NCBI GenBank assembly: GCA_003586115.2
Contig: QVOM02000034.1
Coordinates: 128,313,936-128,377,935 of the forward strand
From: Salvator merianae
Lineage: Eukaryota; Chordata; Lepidosauria; Squamata; Teiidae
Reading direction: 5' to 3'
DNA length: 64,000 nucleotides
The position numbers and the translations under genes are program-made. Below are positions 11,960 through 23,570 of the stretch, piece by piece. A model generated the notes under the pieces. The model did not search any database. It was not told where the DNA came from and worked only from the letters and a program-made list of their open reading frames with translations. Every line of letters begins with the position of its first letter. Position 1 is the stretch's first letter.

Positions 11960-12639
11960 CCTTGTGAATAAAAAAAAAAAAGAGGACCCAGCCCATCTAG
12001 AGTGCAGCGAAACACTTAACAGTTTCTTCTTAGCTTGCATTGGGGCGGTGCTCTGCAGAATAAAGCAGCAAACGCCCCTGGAAGGAAGCCAAATGGGAGA
12101 GGGGATAGGTGGCAGGAGAAAGGAGAGAAATGCTTTAATATTGACCTTCCCGATCGACAGCTTCTAGCAGAGCTATCCCATGGCCAGAGTCAGTGTTGAG
12201 GATTTTCTTAGAGCAGAATAAATCCATTAATGCCAAATAACAACCCATTAAGGAGTTACTTTTACCCTCAGGTAACACTACTTCTGTTAAAACAGTGCCA
12301 GGCTCTAGACTGAAATGGGCATGCTTACACTTTCCTGAATCTACTTAGAATACTTATAGAAGAAGAAATTATTATTATTATTACTATTATTATCGTAGCA
12401 GCAACATCCAGCCTACCTACCAATTACCTCACTTGTTGCTGTTGAAGCCCATGGATTGAGAGAAATTATCCTGACACCTGACAGTTCTTCAGTCCAAAGG
12501 GGAAAAGAAGAGTGGGTGGCTGATGTGATCAGCATATTTTATTTGCACATGTTTCAAGGTAGCTTAAACATAACATACGTTTGCCATGGAAAAGAGTAAA
12601 TTCTGAGACCAGTCAAGATTGTGTCCAAATCTTGAAAAG
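11960..12639. other. LAMC2 upstream region, unassigned
   Basis: Holds a poly(A)-rich tract at 11969-11981 and an (ATT)n tract at 12369-12394. No gene seen. It is the expected proximal upstream region of LAMC2. Confidence 0.4.
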
Positions 12640-12641
12640 TA

Positions 12642-14170
12642 CAGTTGTGCCCAAAAGTTTTGAGACTGACACCAATTTTGGTTTTCACAAAGTTTGCTGC
12701 TTCAATTTTTATAGTGGCAGTTTGCATTAACTGTAGATTGTTGTGAAGAGTGATCAGATGAATTGCAATTAATTGCAAAGTCATCCCTTGCTGCAAAAAT
12801 CAACTTAATCACAAAAAAACCATTTCCACTGCATTGCAGTCTTGCCATAAAATCACCTGCTAACATCATTTCAGCGATTTTCCCATTGGCTCAGGTGAAA
12901 GCGTTACCGAGGACAAGGCAGCTGATATGTATAAGAGCAGACAGGTTGCTGTAAGGGGGGGGGGGTGCTTGAAATCATTGTCTTCAATTGTAAACCATGG
13001 TTACCTCTAAGGAATCATGTGCAGTCATCATTGCTTTGCATCAAAAGGGCTTCACAGGCAAGGACATTGCTGCTTGTAAGATTGCACCTAAATCAACCAT
13101 GTACCGTATCATCAGGAGCTTCAAGGAGAGATGTTCAGTCGCTGTGAAAAAGGTGTCAGGGTGCCCAAGAATGTCCAGCAAGCTCCAGGACCATTCCCTT
13201 AACAAGCTGCAGCTATGGGATCAGGTAACCACCACTGCAGAGCTTGTTCAGGAATGGTAGCAGGCAGGTATCAGTGCATCTGTGTGCACAGTGAGGCAAA
13301 GGACTTTGGAGGCTGGCCTGGTGTTTAGAAGGGCAGCAAAGAAGCCACTTCTTTGCAAGAAAAACATCAAGGACAGAATGTCATTCTGCAGGAAGTACAG
13401 GGATTGGACTGCAGAGGACTGGGGTAAAGTTATTTTCTCTGATGAAGCCCCCTTCAGACTGTTTGGGACATCTGGAAGAATGATTGTCCAGAGAAGAAAA
13501 GGTGAACGCTACCATGAGTCATGTGTCATGCCAACAGTAAAGTATCCTGAGACCTAACATGTGGGGTTGCTTCTCATACAAGGGAGTGGGCTCACTCAGA
13601 ATTTTGCCTAAAAACACTGCCATGAATAAAGAATAGTATCAAAACATCCTCCAAGAGCAACTTCTCCCAACGATTCAAGAGCAAGTTGGTGATGAACTCT
13701 GCTTGTTCCAGCATGATGGAGCACCATGTCACAAGGCAAAAGTGAAAAGTGGCTCGGTGTACACACCATTGAAATTATGCGTCCATGACCAGGAAACTCC
13801 CCAGATCCCATTGAGAACCTGTGGTAAATCCTCAAAAAGTGAGTGGACAAACACAGAACTTATGATAAACTCTGAGCATTGAGTAGGCAAGAATGGCTTG
13901 CCATCAGTCAGGATTTGGCCCAGGAGCTGATATCCAGCATGCCAGGGTCAATTGCAGAAGTTTTGAAAAAGAAGGCTCAACATTGTAAATATTGAGTCTT
14001 TGCAGAAACTTGATGTATTTGTAAATAAGTGCTAGATACACTTATGAAATGCTTGTAACTGTACTTCAGTATACCATAGAAACATCTGACAGAAAGATAT
14101 ACAACCACTGAAGCAGCAAACTTTGTGAAAACCAAAACTGGTGTCAGTCTCAAAACTTTTGGCCATGACT
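12642..14170 (+). mobile_element. Tc1-like DNA transposon, full length, inactive
   Basis: 1529 bp flanked by TA on both sides (12640-12641, 14171-14172). Terminal inverted repeats of about 62 bp share CCAAAAGTTTTGAGACTGAC and TTTTGGTTTTCACAAAG with only a few mismatches. Inside is a broken Tc1 transposase. This structure is typical of Tc1 elements widespread in fish and amphibians. It lies about 0.75 kb upstream of the inferred LAMC2 start. A run of 12 G at about 12954-12965 is a likely error-prone spot. Confidence 0.92.
12997..13995 (+). pseudogene. Tc1 transposase pseudogene
   Basis: Starts MVTSKESCAVIIALHQKGFT with the paired-like helix-turn-helix region. The DDE core is still readable: FSDEAPFRLFG, then FQHDGAPCHKAK, then SPDPIENLW with the catalytic Glu. 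It is broken by in-frame stops at 13258-13260 (a Gln codon turned TAG), near 13555 (TAA) and near 13635 (TAG), and by at least one frameshift after CHKAK. It ends with KKKAQHCKY and a stop. It cannot encode an active enzyme. Confidence 0.9.
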
Positions 14171-14259
14171 TAGTTCCCTGGACCTTTCCCCAGGCAGGTA
14201 ATTCTATTCTAGAACGAACAGGTTCTGTCTGAAGGATTTGTCTATCACATCTGTACTCT

Positions 14260-14463
14260 GTTGTTGTTGGGTACCACTGAGTCATGGCCAGCTCCAGGCT
14301 GACTGCATGAGCACATCCATGGTGCACCTCTGTGCAGTTTTCTTGGCATTGATACAGAAGTGGTTTGCCATTGGCTACTTTTGGAGAGAGGCTGGTGTTC
14401 AAACCAGAGACCCTCTGCTTCCCAGATAGTTTGCTCTACCCCTGAGCTACAGTCACTCCCCAT
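14260..14463 (-). repeat. tRNA-derived SINE (Sauria-like)
   Basis: The minus strand has a tRNA-type head: A box TAGCTCAGGGGTAGAGC and B box GGTTTGAACACC. It continues with CAAACCACTTCTGTATC and AAGAAAACTGCACAGAGGTG and ends GGTACCCAACAACAACA. The layout and BovB-like tail match squamate SINEs. Confidence 0.85.
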
Positions 14464-15211
14464 CTATACTCTACTTTTCTTCTAAGAAATTCACTGTTTT
14501 ATATAATGGACTCTGTCATTAGTTTTTCCAGCTTTTTGAAAGTAGGTTAAACAAACCATCAGCTATTTTGTATCCTGTAATTATTCATTAAGCATGATAG
14601 ACTATATCCAAGCAGCACTCTTATCACCTTACCAAACTAGCTGCTGTATTTTGTTCTGAATGTGAGTCAACAAAGCAGTACATTTATGTTGTCTTTCTGT
14701 TTGCATTAATCCAGTGGATCATATATGTTCTACGTCCAGAGAGTACTTTTTTTATAGATGTCTTTTCTGAAAATCTATACATCTGCTGCAGAACCCTGTG
14801 CATTGTAAAGAACTCTACAAGTGAGGGTCAAGCCCATTATACCTCACTACAGTCCCATATGAGCTGAAGACACTTGAACACATTCACTTCTGGCTGTGCA
14901 CTACAGCAAAGGAACAGCCATGGTGAAGAAATGTGACCCTCTTTGTCACTTTTCTGAGGTAATCCTACTGATACATTTCTGGGAATGTAAAAGACTGAAA
15001 ACAACCTCATTGGAAACTCTAAAAAATCCAGTAAAATCCAGTAACCCATGTTTGTCAGCAGCCTGTAGATTTTTACACTGTGTTATGACAGTTCTTTTCA
15101 CACTTACCCAGAAGTCCCATGATTTAGTCAGGGCTTGATATAAGGCTTTGGAAAACAGTTTCATACTGATTAAGCTGGAAACACAGGGATGGTTGGGGTA
15201 GGAAGGAAAAC

Positions 15212-15213
<2 letters not shown>
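14464..15213. other. Intergenic, unassigned
   Basis: AT-rich; no gene, known repeat or RNA recognised. Confidence 0.4.

Positions 15214-15256
<43 letters not shown>
15214..15256. repeat. (TAA)n microsatellite
   Basis: About 14 units of TAA, followed by an AT-only stretch to about 15300. Confidence 0.95.
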
Positions 15257-15258
<2 letters not shown>

Positions 15259-15599
15259 TATATTATATAATATATAATTATATAATAACAATAATAAAAA
15301 AAATACGAGAAACAGCCAGAATACACTCTCGTGGACAGAGGAATGCAGTATGGCATGGTAATTGGGAAAAAGACACTTTGGTACTTATCAGATGGCATGA
15401 GGAAATGCTAGCTCTTTTAAGAAGCCAGGATTATTGTACATAGGAGGATGGCAGACAACAGCTCCCTCATTTGGCACAGCATCAGACCAAACTTCGGGGA
15501 ACTGGACGGTGGGGCCCCTTTTCTTTTGTTATTTCCTCCTGTGCTGTAGGTTCCCTGATGTCCTACCCAGTGTTGAGTCAGAAAAGTGTGTGCCAGACA

Positions 15600-16215
15600 G
15601 CCAATCATCTTACAACATGGCAAATTAAAGATAGCCTGGGATTTTCCACACTGTCTTTAATTTGAGTTTTGGTAGTGATAGCACTGGCAGCCTCCTGACA
15701 TGGCATCAAGTTGTCTGCTGGTCTCACTGTAATGGCAGCAGGTTGCTGGCGTTTTTTATTTGTTGTTGGGTACCACCAAGACTTTATTTGGTCTTGAATC
15801 CACTGACTGGTCTTTTTAGCTATCCATGGCACCCTGAGGAGCCTCCTGCAACACCAGAGTTCAAAAGAATCTATATATTTCTAGTCTTGCTTTGTCATTG
15901 CCAAGCTTTCGCATCCATACAGCACAGCACTAAGAACCATTACATTAACCATTCTGACCTTTGTGTTCAGTGATTATCAAGTGTCACAACACTTGATAAT
16001 CTTCTCCAAACCTTTCATTACTGCTCTTCCCAGTGCCAACCTCTGGCATACTTCTTGAGTCCTAGATCCTTTAGTCCTAGACCAAGGCAGGATCTTAAAG
16101 ACAGTAAGAAGGAGAGAAACTTGATCTGCAAAGAAGTGGACCATGATGGGCATCTTTCCAACAGTTCTGCCACTCTGGTGATGCCTTTGAGTACAAATTA
16201 TGCATGCTTCCATGT
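15600..16215 (-). repeat. BovB (RTE) LINE fragment
   Basis: Minus-strand pieces read TQEVCQRLALGRAVMKGLEK, then VLYGCESLAMTKQD, then DSFELWCCRRLLRVPWIAKK. This is the C-terminal region of BovB reverse transcriptase in the correct order but with frame breaks. BovB is abundant in squamates. The fragment ends near GGTACCCAACAACA. Confidence 0.85.
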
Positions 16216-16289
16216 GTTAATACACAACACAATAGCACTGGGCAAAATAATGGCCATAGCCGTAGCCAAGAAAGTTTCAGAAAGTGAAG

Positions 16290-16430
16290 ACTGACCAGCT
16301 AGACTCAGTTACAACAGCTATGAAAACCTCCCTGGCAGGCTTAAGGACGATCATAGAAAACCAGTCAATCTGGAAGTCAATCCATATGGTCACTAAGAAT
16401 TGGCTATGACTAGATGGCATCAAGCAAGTA
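16290..16430 (+). repeat. BovB-type 3' end in opposite orientation
   Basis: The plus strand carries GGTCACTAAGAATTGGCTAT followed by GACTAGATGGCA, the typical 3' terminus of BovB and of SINEs sharing its tail. It lies back to back with the minus-strand BovB fragment, so the locus is a rearranged or double insertion. Confidence 0.65.
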
Positions 16431-16439
16431 AAGAAGTGG

Positions 16440-19384
16440 CTATAGAATTAAATTGATGTGGGCAGGCATTTCTATGGGTCTTACGATTCAATTAACTCTA
16501 TTAGATGCAAGTTCTTGTGGCCATGCAATCATTTTGGCATCCTTATTGTCAAATAACAGAGATGAGTTGGCTCCTTGATTCTCCGAATCCAATGTAAAAT
16601 TAGCCCTAAAATGAATGTGGCCAGTGCCCCGAGATTCTACTAATTGCAGACTCCTGTTTTTGAATGCTTTCTAGATCTATAGCCAAGCCTAACAAACCCT
16701 ATAAAAATCCTAATGGAAAAGATAAACAGGAAATAAGAGAAATGGAAGCTTCACATATCTCTGATGTCACCTGAAGTTCTTGGTAGATACAAGGGTTGCT
16801 GGTCTGGTGGTGAGATGCCTAGTAAAGGATGGCAAAAAATGTGTATGCTGGCAACAGGAAAGCAATATAAAGAAAAGAGAAATAACGGGAATGTCTCAGT
16901 GATACCTCGAACTCTTTTTCCAAGGTGAGATGTGCAATTCGACCTTGTCACTGAACTAAGTACTCCAAAGCGGGGAGACTCCCTGGCGCACAGGAAGATC
17001 ACTGCCCCTGGATCCAACTTGGAGCCAAACAATGCAAGGCAACTCCACTGGTAGAAATTGCTGGGCTACCTCCTTCCTCCAGACCAGGCCAAACCATTCA
17101 TCGAAAGCAACTCTACCAGGTTTTCTTCTGCAAATGCTGTCTGTGCAAGCCATGAGAGATCTGTGCTCAGCTGAAACTGAAATAATTGAGTCCCAGTGGA
17201 CAGGTGGTCTCTTATATACATGTCACATTTCTTATATTTTCTTTTTGATGTCAAGAAGCATCTGTGAAGTCTTGGTTAGCTGGTTCCACACCTCTGAGCT
17301 CGAAAGTGCCTCTGAGTACCTTAGTGCCTAGCAGAGTGTTGCTGATTCCAAACTTTAATTTTAAGCAATTAAGGTTCAGATGTTTTCTGTAATCTCTTGA
17401 GCTGTCTGACAGCTTCCTCTGCCTTAAGCTGCTAATGCTGATTCAGACAGGGTAACATTTTGTGGTTGCTTATTGCCAGGAGGTTCAGAAAAAGCATCAC
17501 TGTGGGACGAGATCACCATGCTTGGGTTTGGTTAGTCCAATGATTTGGTTCTAAGCCAAGTAGGCTCAGGTGGTGGAAGGCTGGGGCTGTAGATATATCT
17601 AATCAGAAATCCTAGCTAGTTCATTAAGATTTCCTCCTCAGTAAGTAGCATGAAACACCTTGTGTTACCACTTTATATATTAGGCCTGTATAACCCATTG
17701 GTCATGACACACAACCACTCTGTGAGATATGTGCTGCTCAGTGTTATCCAGGGGGCTTTGCAGAATTATTCTATGCATTTAGGATGATCAGTCAAAACCT
17801 ACTAAGGATGACCTTGGAGACAATATTCCTGCTCAGTTTTGAGAAAGTCTTGGAGATCCCTGAGCAGATTGTCAGTTGAACAGAACTTTTCAATTAATAG
17901 AAAATTCAATTATGCAATTTTTCACTTTCACTTTAATTTTTAATGTTTGAACCCATTAACAGTGAAAGCAGCCTTCACATACACTAAAAAGTGATTCTGA
18001 GATGGCTTTAGGACTGTTTGGAGCTGGGATTGTTCCCACTCCAGTCTGCTCTTCTCCCTCTCATGAACATTCCAGGCTAGAAATGGTGGATTAGAGATGG
18101 GATGAAAATGCAAGGACAACACACTACCCTCTCAAAGATGCTTTTGAGCTGCTTTTTTACTATGTGTAATCACAGCTAAGATGTAAAGCTTCATATGCTC
18201 AGTACTTTTCCTCCTGCTCAAATCAGGCTTAGCAATCCTCCCCTTCTCTCCACACATCTCAAATGTAGGAGCAGCTGAAGAGTGTGGAAAGCACTGAGGG
18301 GGAAAGTTTTCTGTGTGTGCTTCAGAACTGAAACATAATAAAGAGAAAGGGAGATGTTTAGATTATAATTACTTTAACTGGAGAGTTGTAGGAAAATTAG
18401 ATGTGTAGCACTGTCCTTTATTCTGAGTGGCAACAGACAATTACTGGTGTGTCCATTATAATCATGGAAGCTACGAATTAAACATTGCTCCCTCCACTCT
18501 ACAACCTGGCATGCAGTTCAGTCTAGCTCCCCTGCCATCTAACCTTTCAAGAAGACCAGAATACAATTAACAGGCCACTTGTAAAGGTATATGATGGAAA
18601 TGTTATATAGGTAGGAAGTGTGTAATATGCAAAGAATCCCCAGTCGGATGCTAATATATGTGGCTCAGCAGACAGTAGTTTACTTTGGAAACACCCCTGT
18701 GGCTAAACATACTTTTGACTAAAAGATATCACTGTCTAGTTGATGAATACCTTTCTAGTCAGAGAAAATGGTCTCAGGGTGCAGTTGTCCTCAAGGTTAG
18801 GTGCATGATAAATTCCACCCACCTTCTCCAAGGGCTGCAGCAGATCAGTGAAAAGCCACACCCTGCTGCTCAGTTCTGTTGAACTAACCAGGTGAGGCAT
18901 ACCTGGCGAGACTGTGGCTAAGGAGTCAGCAAGCAGAAAAATACAGTCACATCTGGCCTTGCCCAGAGCCTCTTTCAGTAATCAACTTCCTTGGCTCTGA
19001 CATTAATTTAACTTTCCTTTTCCAAATAAATAAAAATGACCCCACTCAGCACACAACAGTAGCGGCCAGCAGATCAGTATGGTTCCTAAACATTCCCATT
19101 TCTGACTGATACTTGCAAGAAATTTCTGTCACCTATAGATGTGCTGAAGGAGCCTTTAACTAAATCTGCATTCACATGTGGTTAAAAAAAAAAAAAAAAA
19201 AACTGCTCAAAAGCGGTGTGAAAACAGCAGCATGTGGCTCCCATGTTCCTTTTTCAAACCTAGAATGTTCCTGGGGGGACGGGGCAATACTGGCATGTGA
19301 ATGATCCCAACAATAAACCATCTCTAATCTGACACTATGCTTTCTGCATGAGCCCTTAACCCAGATTAAACAGATATGCCTTAA
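16440..19384. other. Intergenic, about 2.9 kb without recognised repeats
   Basis: No coding gene or repeat family recognised. ORFs up to 99 codons (17032-17331 and opposite) have no domain. It is the longest stretch between LAMC1 and LAMC2 without a recognised repeat and so a candidate place for regulatory DNA, but no specific element can be named. Confidence 0.4.
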
Positions 19385-19525
19385 CATCTGCAGATGAGGC
19401 CCTCCTGATTGTACCATCGCCTTCAATAGCTAAAGGGGTGGGCATCCGAAATAGGGCCTTTTCAGTGGTAGCCCCAGACTGTGGAACACCCCCTGAGGTG
19501 CGTCAAGCTTCTTCACTTTACAGAG

Positions 19526-22034
19526 AAACATAGAAACATAGAGTTGGAAGGGACCTCCTGGATCATCAAGTCCAACCCCCTGCTCAATGCAGGATTCCCT
19601 AAACCATCCCCAATAAATGGCCGTCCAGTCTCCGCTTGAAGACCTCCATCGAAGGGGAACTCACCACCTCCTGTGGCAACCTATTCCACTGGTTGATCAT
19701 CCTTGCTGTCATAAATTTTTTTCTAACATCTAATCTGAATCTTTTCCCCCGCAGTTTCATCCCGTTGCTTCTAGTCCTTCCTTGTGCAAGTGAGAACAGG
19801 TCTGATCCTTCTGCACTGTGACAGCCCTTTAGGTATTTGTAGACAGCTATCATGTCCCCTCTCAGTCTTCTTTTTTGTAGGCTAAACATTCCTAGTTCCT
19901 TTAACCGTTCCTCATAGGACATGGTTTGTAGACCATTCACCATCTTGGTAGCTCTCCTTTGAACCTGCTCCAGTTTGTCAGTGTCTTTTTTTAAACTCTG
20001 GTGCCCAGAACTGGACACAGTACTCCAGATGAGGTCTGACCAAGGCAGAGTAGAGAGGGATAATAACTTCACGCGATCTGGACTCTATGCTTCTCTTAAT
20101 ACACCCCAGGATTGTGTTTGCCTTTTCTGCAGCTGCTTCGCACTGTTGACTCATGTTCAATCTATGATCTACTAGGACACCCGGGTCCTTTTCACATGTG
20201 CTGCTGCTCAGCCGGATTCCTCCCATTCTATATGTGTTTTTTTCATTTTTCTTGCCCAGATGTAGTACCTTGCATTTTTCCTTGTTAAATACCATTCTAT
20301 TAGTTGCAGCCCATTGTTCAAGTTTTTCTAAATCTTTTTGAATCCTCTCTCTCTCTTCTCTAGTGTTAGCAACCCACCTTAGCTTTGTGTCATCAGCAAA
20401 TTTGATCAGTTTCCCCTCAACTCCCTCATCCAGATGATTTATAAAAATGTTAAACATAACTGGGCCCAGCACAGAGCCTTGCGGTACACCGCTTGAGACT
20501 TTCTTCCAATTGGATGTGCAGCCATTTATAACCACTCTTTGAGTACGATCACTAAGCCAGTTATGAACCCAACTAACAGTTACCTTGTCAATCCCATATT
20601 TGATCATTTTTTCCATGAGGATGGTATGAGATACTTTGTCAAATGCTTTGCTGAAGTCAAGATATACTATGTCTACGGCATTTCCCTGATCAACCCATTC
20701 AGTGATTTTGTCATAGAATGAAATTAGATTAGTCTGACATGACTTGTTTGTTACAAACCCATGTTGACTACGGTTAATTACTGAATTCCTGTCCAAATGC
20801 TGGCATACATGTTGTTTAATACTTTGTTCAAAAATCTTTCCTGGTATTGAAGTCAGGCTAACAGGCCTGTAGTTCCCTGGGTCTGCGTTCTTCCCTTTTT
20901 TGAAGATAGGGACAACGTTTGCCCTTCTCCAATCATCTGGGACTTCTCCTGTTCTCCATGAATTTTCAAAGATTACAGCAAGTGGTTCAGCAATAACCCC
21001 TGCTAATTCCTTCAGTACCCTAGGATGTAATCCATCTGGACCTGGAGACTTAAATTCATTTAAATTAGCTAAGTATTCCCTTACCCTCCCTGTTTCGATT
21101 ATGTGCCTTGATTCTCTTATTCCTTCACTAGCACAACGAAGGTCAGTCGCTGTTACGCTATCTTTCTTAGAGAAAACAGATACAAAATAGGAGTTCAGAA
21201 GCTCAGCCTTCTCAATATCATTTTTTATCAATTCACCATTTTCACTCTGTAAACATCCTATAGCCTCTTTAACTTTTCTTTTGCTTTTGACATATCCCCC
21301 AAACCCCTTTTTATTGTTTTTAGTCTCTCTTGCAAGCCTCAATTCATTTCTAGCTTTAGCTTTTCTGATACTTGCCCTGCAGTTTGTGCAGACTACATTA
21401 TATTCTTCTTTAGATATATACCCCTCCTTCCATTTCTTGAACATTTCTTTTTTCCTCTTTAGCAAGTTTTTAAGTTTTGGGTTTATCCACCCTGGTCTCT
21501 TTAGATGCTTCCCGTTCTTCTTTCTTTGAGGAATTGTTAAAGATTGTGCATCTAGTATTGCATTTCGCAAAGTATCCCATCCTTCTTGGACATTTCTATC
21601 CTTTCGTACATTCAACCATTTGATCCTTCCTACCCTCCTTCTGAGTCCATCAAAATCCGCCCGTCTGAAGTCCAACTTTGAAGTCTGAGTCCTCTCAGGC
21701 TTTCCTTCCCTTATTATCCAGAATTCAAGGATAGCATGGTCACTGCCTCCTAAGGTCCCAGAAACTCTGATTTCCTCAACCATTTCCTCCCTGTTGGTAA
21801 GAATTAGATCGAGGATAGCCAGTCCTCTTGTTTTCTCCTCCACCTTTTGGTAGATGAAGTTGTCAGCAAGAGAGGATAAAAACTTATTAGACTTGTGACT
21901 TTTGCCTGAGAGGGATTCCCAACAAATATCTGGATAGTTAAAATCTCCCATAAGCAGTATGTCATGTTTTCTTGAGAGTTTAGCCATCTGATCTAGAAAG
22001 AGAGCATCTCTGGGAGAACAGTAAAGACGCACCT
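19526..22034 (-). mobile_element. CR1 LINE, 5'-truncated, about 2.5 kb
   Basis: The 3' end shows the CR1 hallmark: GGAGGTCCCTTCCAACTCTA followed by TGTTTCTATGTTTCT. The body contains a nearly complete ORF2. The 5' end stops inside the endonuclease domain. It is inserted in reverse orientation into an older L2 fragment. Few frame lesions suggest a fairly recent insertion compared with other LINEs here. Confidence 0.92.
19599..22032 (-). pseudogene. CR1 ORF2 (endonuclease-reverse transcriptase), truncated and frameshifted
   Basis: The main frame covers 684 codons (22032-19978). Residues 29-35 GDFNYPD and 95-102 GGSDHAIL belong to the C-terminal half of the AP endonuclease. Reverse transcriptase motifs follow: SPGPDGLHP (329-337), YLDFSKAFD (457-465), GVPQGSVLGP (515-524) and FADDTKL (545-551), so the catalytic aspartates are kept. 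Near 19990 a T-run frameshift moves the last part (KLEQVQRRATKMVNGLQTMS onward) to another frame ending at 19599. The N-terminal endonuclease half is missing. Confidence 0.9.
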
Positions 22035-22342
22035 ATTGACCCTTGCCTTTGGCTAAAGATACAGCATTGTCTCCCTATTTTCAGGCTTCTGCTTAACTGC
22101 ATGCCTTTTATGTTTTTTTTTTAATTGTTGTAACCCTCCCTGAGACGTTTCGGTATAGGGTGGGATAAAAATGCAAATGAATAAATAAATAAATCAGTCA
22201 GAGACGTTTTTTCCTCTACTGGGTGAATGCAGTCAAAATCATTATATTTCCAACAGCTCTGACCAAAAAATTGTGGTTGGAGTAACTAATTGTGGTCAGA
22301 ATGACTATAAGGCCATTTCCACACTCAATCACTATTCTGGAC

Positions 22343-22656
22343 TAGAGCTGTGCAAAGTTTGGTTTGTGTTTGAAATTTCAGTTGAATAGTTCGCATTCAC
22401 AGATATTCTCATCAAAGTGAATTTCTGGTTATTTGAATATCAAAATATTCAATCAAACCAGAACAGTTTCCCACTTGTGAACACAAGCTATTTATTTCAA
22501 CTTTTCCGATTCGCTGTGTATTTGCCTTGAAAAGCACTTTTTGCAATGGAAAAAATGGTATTTCTTGTTTTCAAACCACTTGAAAATCAAATGTGAAAAA
22601 TCAGATATTGGATGGCGAACCAAGCATATCCTTAGTTCAGTTCTTGCATATCCTTA
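22343..22656. mobile_element. hAT-like MITE, 314 bp (copy 1 of 2)
   Basis: Begins TAGAGCTGTGCAAAGTTTGG and ends GCATATCCTTA. It is flanked by TTCTGGAC and GTCTGGAT, 6 of 8 matching, as expected for an old hAT target duplication. AT-rich with repeated GGTT/AACC words. It matches the copy at 54235-54551 in ends and length. Confidence 0.6.
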
Positions 22657-22664
22657 GTCTGGAT

Positions 22665-23570
22665 CAAGTGGCTGTCTAGTAAGCTTTGTCTGTATAGGTC
22701 TAGTGCTATTTCAGCCAAGAACTGTCCTCAGAGGTCCCTATTCCAGCTGTTAGACCTCTTTGAAGACCTCTTTAAAGATGTCTAGAACCATACAAATGAC
22801 ATCTGTTCCAGTTCTGACACTGGCACTTCCACATCTGTTCTGGAACAAGGAAAATACCACAACCCCATCTTCAAAACTTATGAAAGCTTCAAAGATAATG
22901 TTCAAAACCCAACAGAGGTAGGTATACTACTTTTGAAGTCTGTTGCATTTCACTCCATCCTTGTGCACCAGACATGACATGTGAGTGACAGACCCTGGGT
23001 CGATCACTGGCAGGGGTAGGTGGTGCCTTGGGAGGGGAATCAATTAAGTGGACCAGAACGTCTATGGCACCTCTACACTTTTGCCCATGCTGGTCCTGAA
23101 CGGATAGGGTTCCTGCCCTTGCAATGCAGACAGCATCTTCTGTGCTTGGTCCGGAACAGGCTGGAGCGGAGTAGTTAAAAACTGCTCCAAGCAAGATGAG
23201 TATGGAAGCATCCTAAAACTAGGATGGTCCCACGTCATAAGTAAATGCAACACAAGTATGCATTTTAGTCTGTTTCATGGCTAAGGGAGGACTCAAGCAC
23301 GGGAACTCCTAGGCACTAGCCTGGTAATACTAACCATAACAGTACACTGACCCCCAATATGACCTTTCTTTAGCCCAGCTAATCACTACAGGATTGCACA
23401 GTGTTTTTTTCCCACCCTAGGGAACGGAAAGATTGTTTAATAAAGGGCAGTCAATGCTAGTTATGCTCATTGAACTTCAAGTACTTCCTGTATCTGGAGA
23501 GCATGCAAAGAATACTTGCAACCAAGACTCTGTAGACTATGGAGGTGTTGCTTTTCCTGGCAGAAAATAT
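22665..23570. other. Intergenic, unassigned
   Basis: No gene or repeat recognised. Confidence 0.4.

Larger units (their letters stand above)
19385..22200 (+). repeat. L2-type LINE 3' fragment, split by a CR1 insertion
   Basis: Left part (19385-19525) reads GTGGTAGCCCCAGACTGTGG AACACC..., the L2 C-terminal coding end. Right part (22031-22200) continues CTTGCCTTTGGCTAAAG and ends with CCCTGAGACGTTTCGG-type sequence and an (ATAAA)n tail. The two halves join logically once the CR1 between them is removed. Confidence 0.75.

Noticed and set aside
14260..14463. Functional tRNA gene
   Set aside because: A and B boxes are present, but the body and tail are those of a SINE and the tRNA cloverleaf is not maintained.
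20539..21529. Plus-strand ORFs opposite CR1
   Set aside because: Antisense shadows of the CR1 ORF2 frame.
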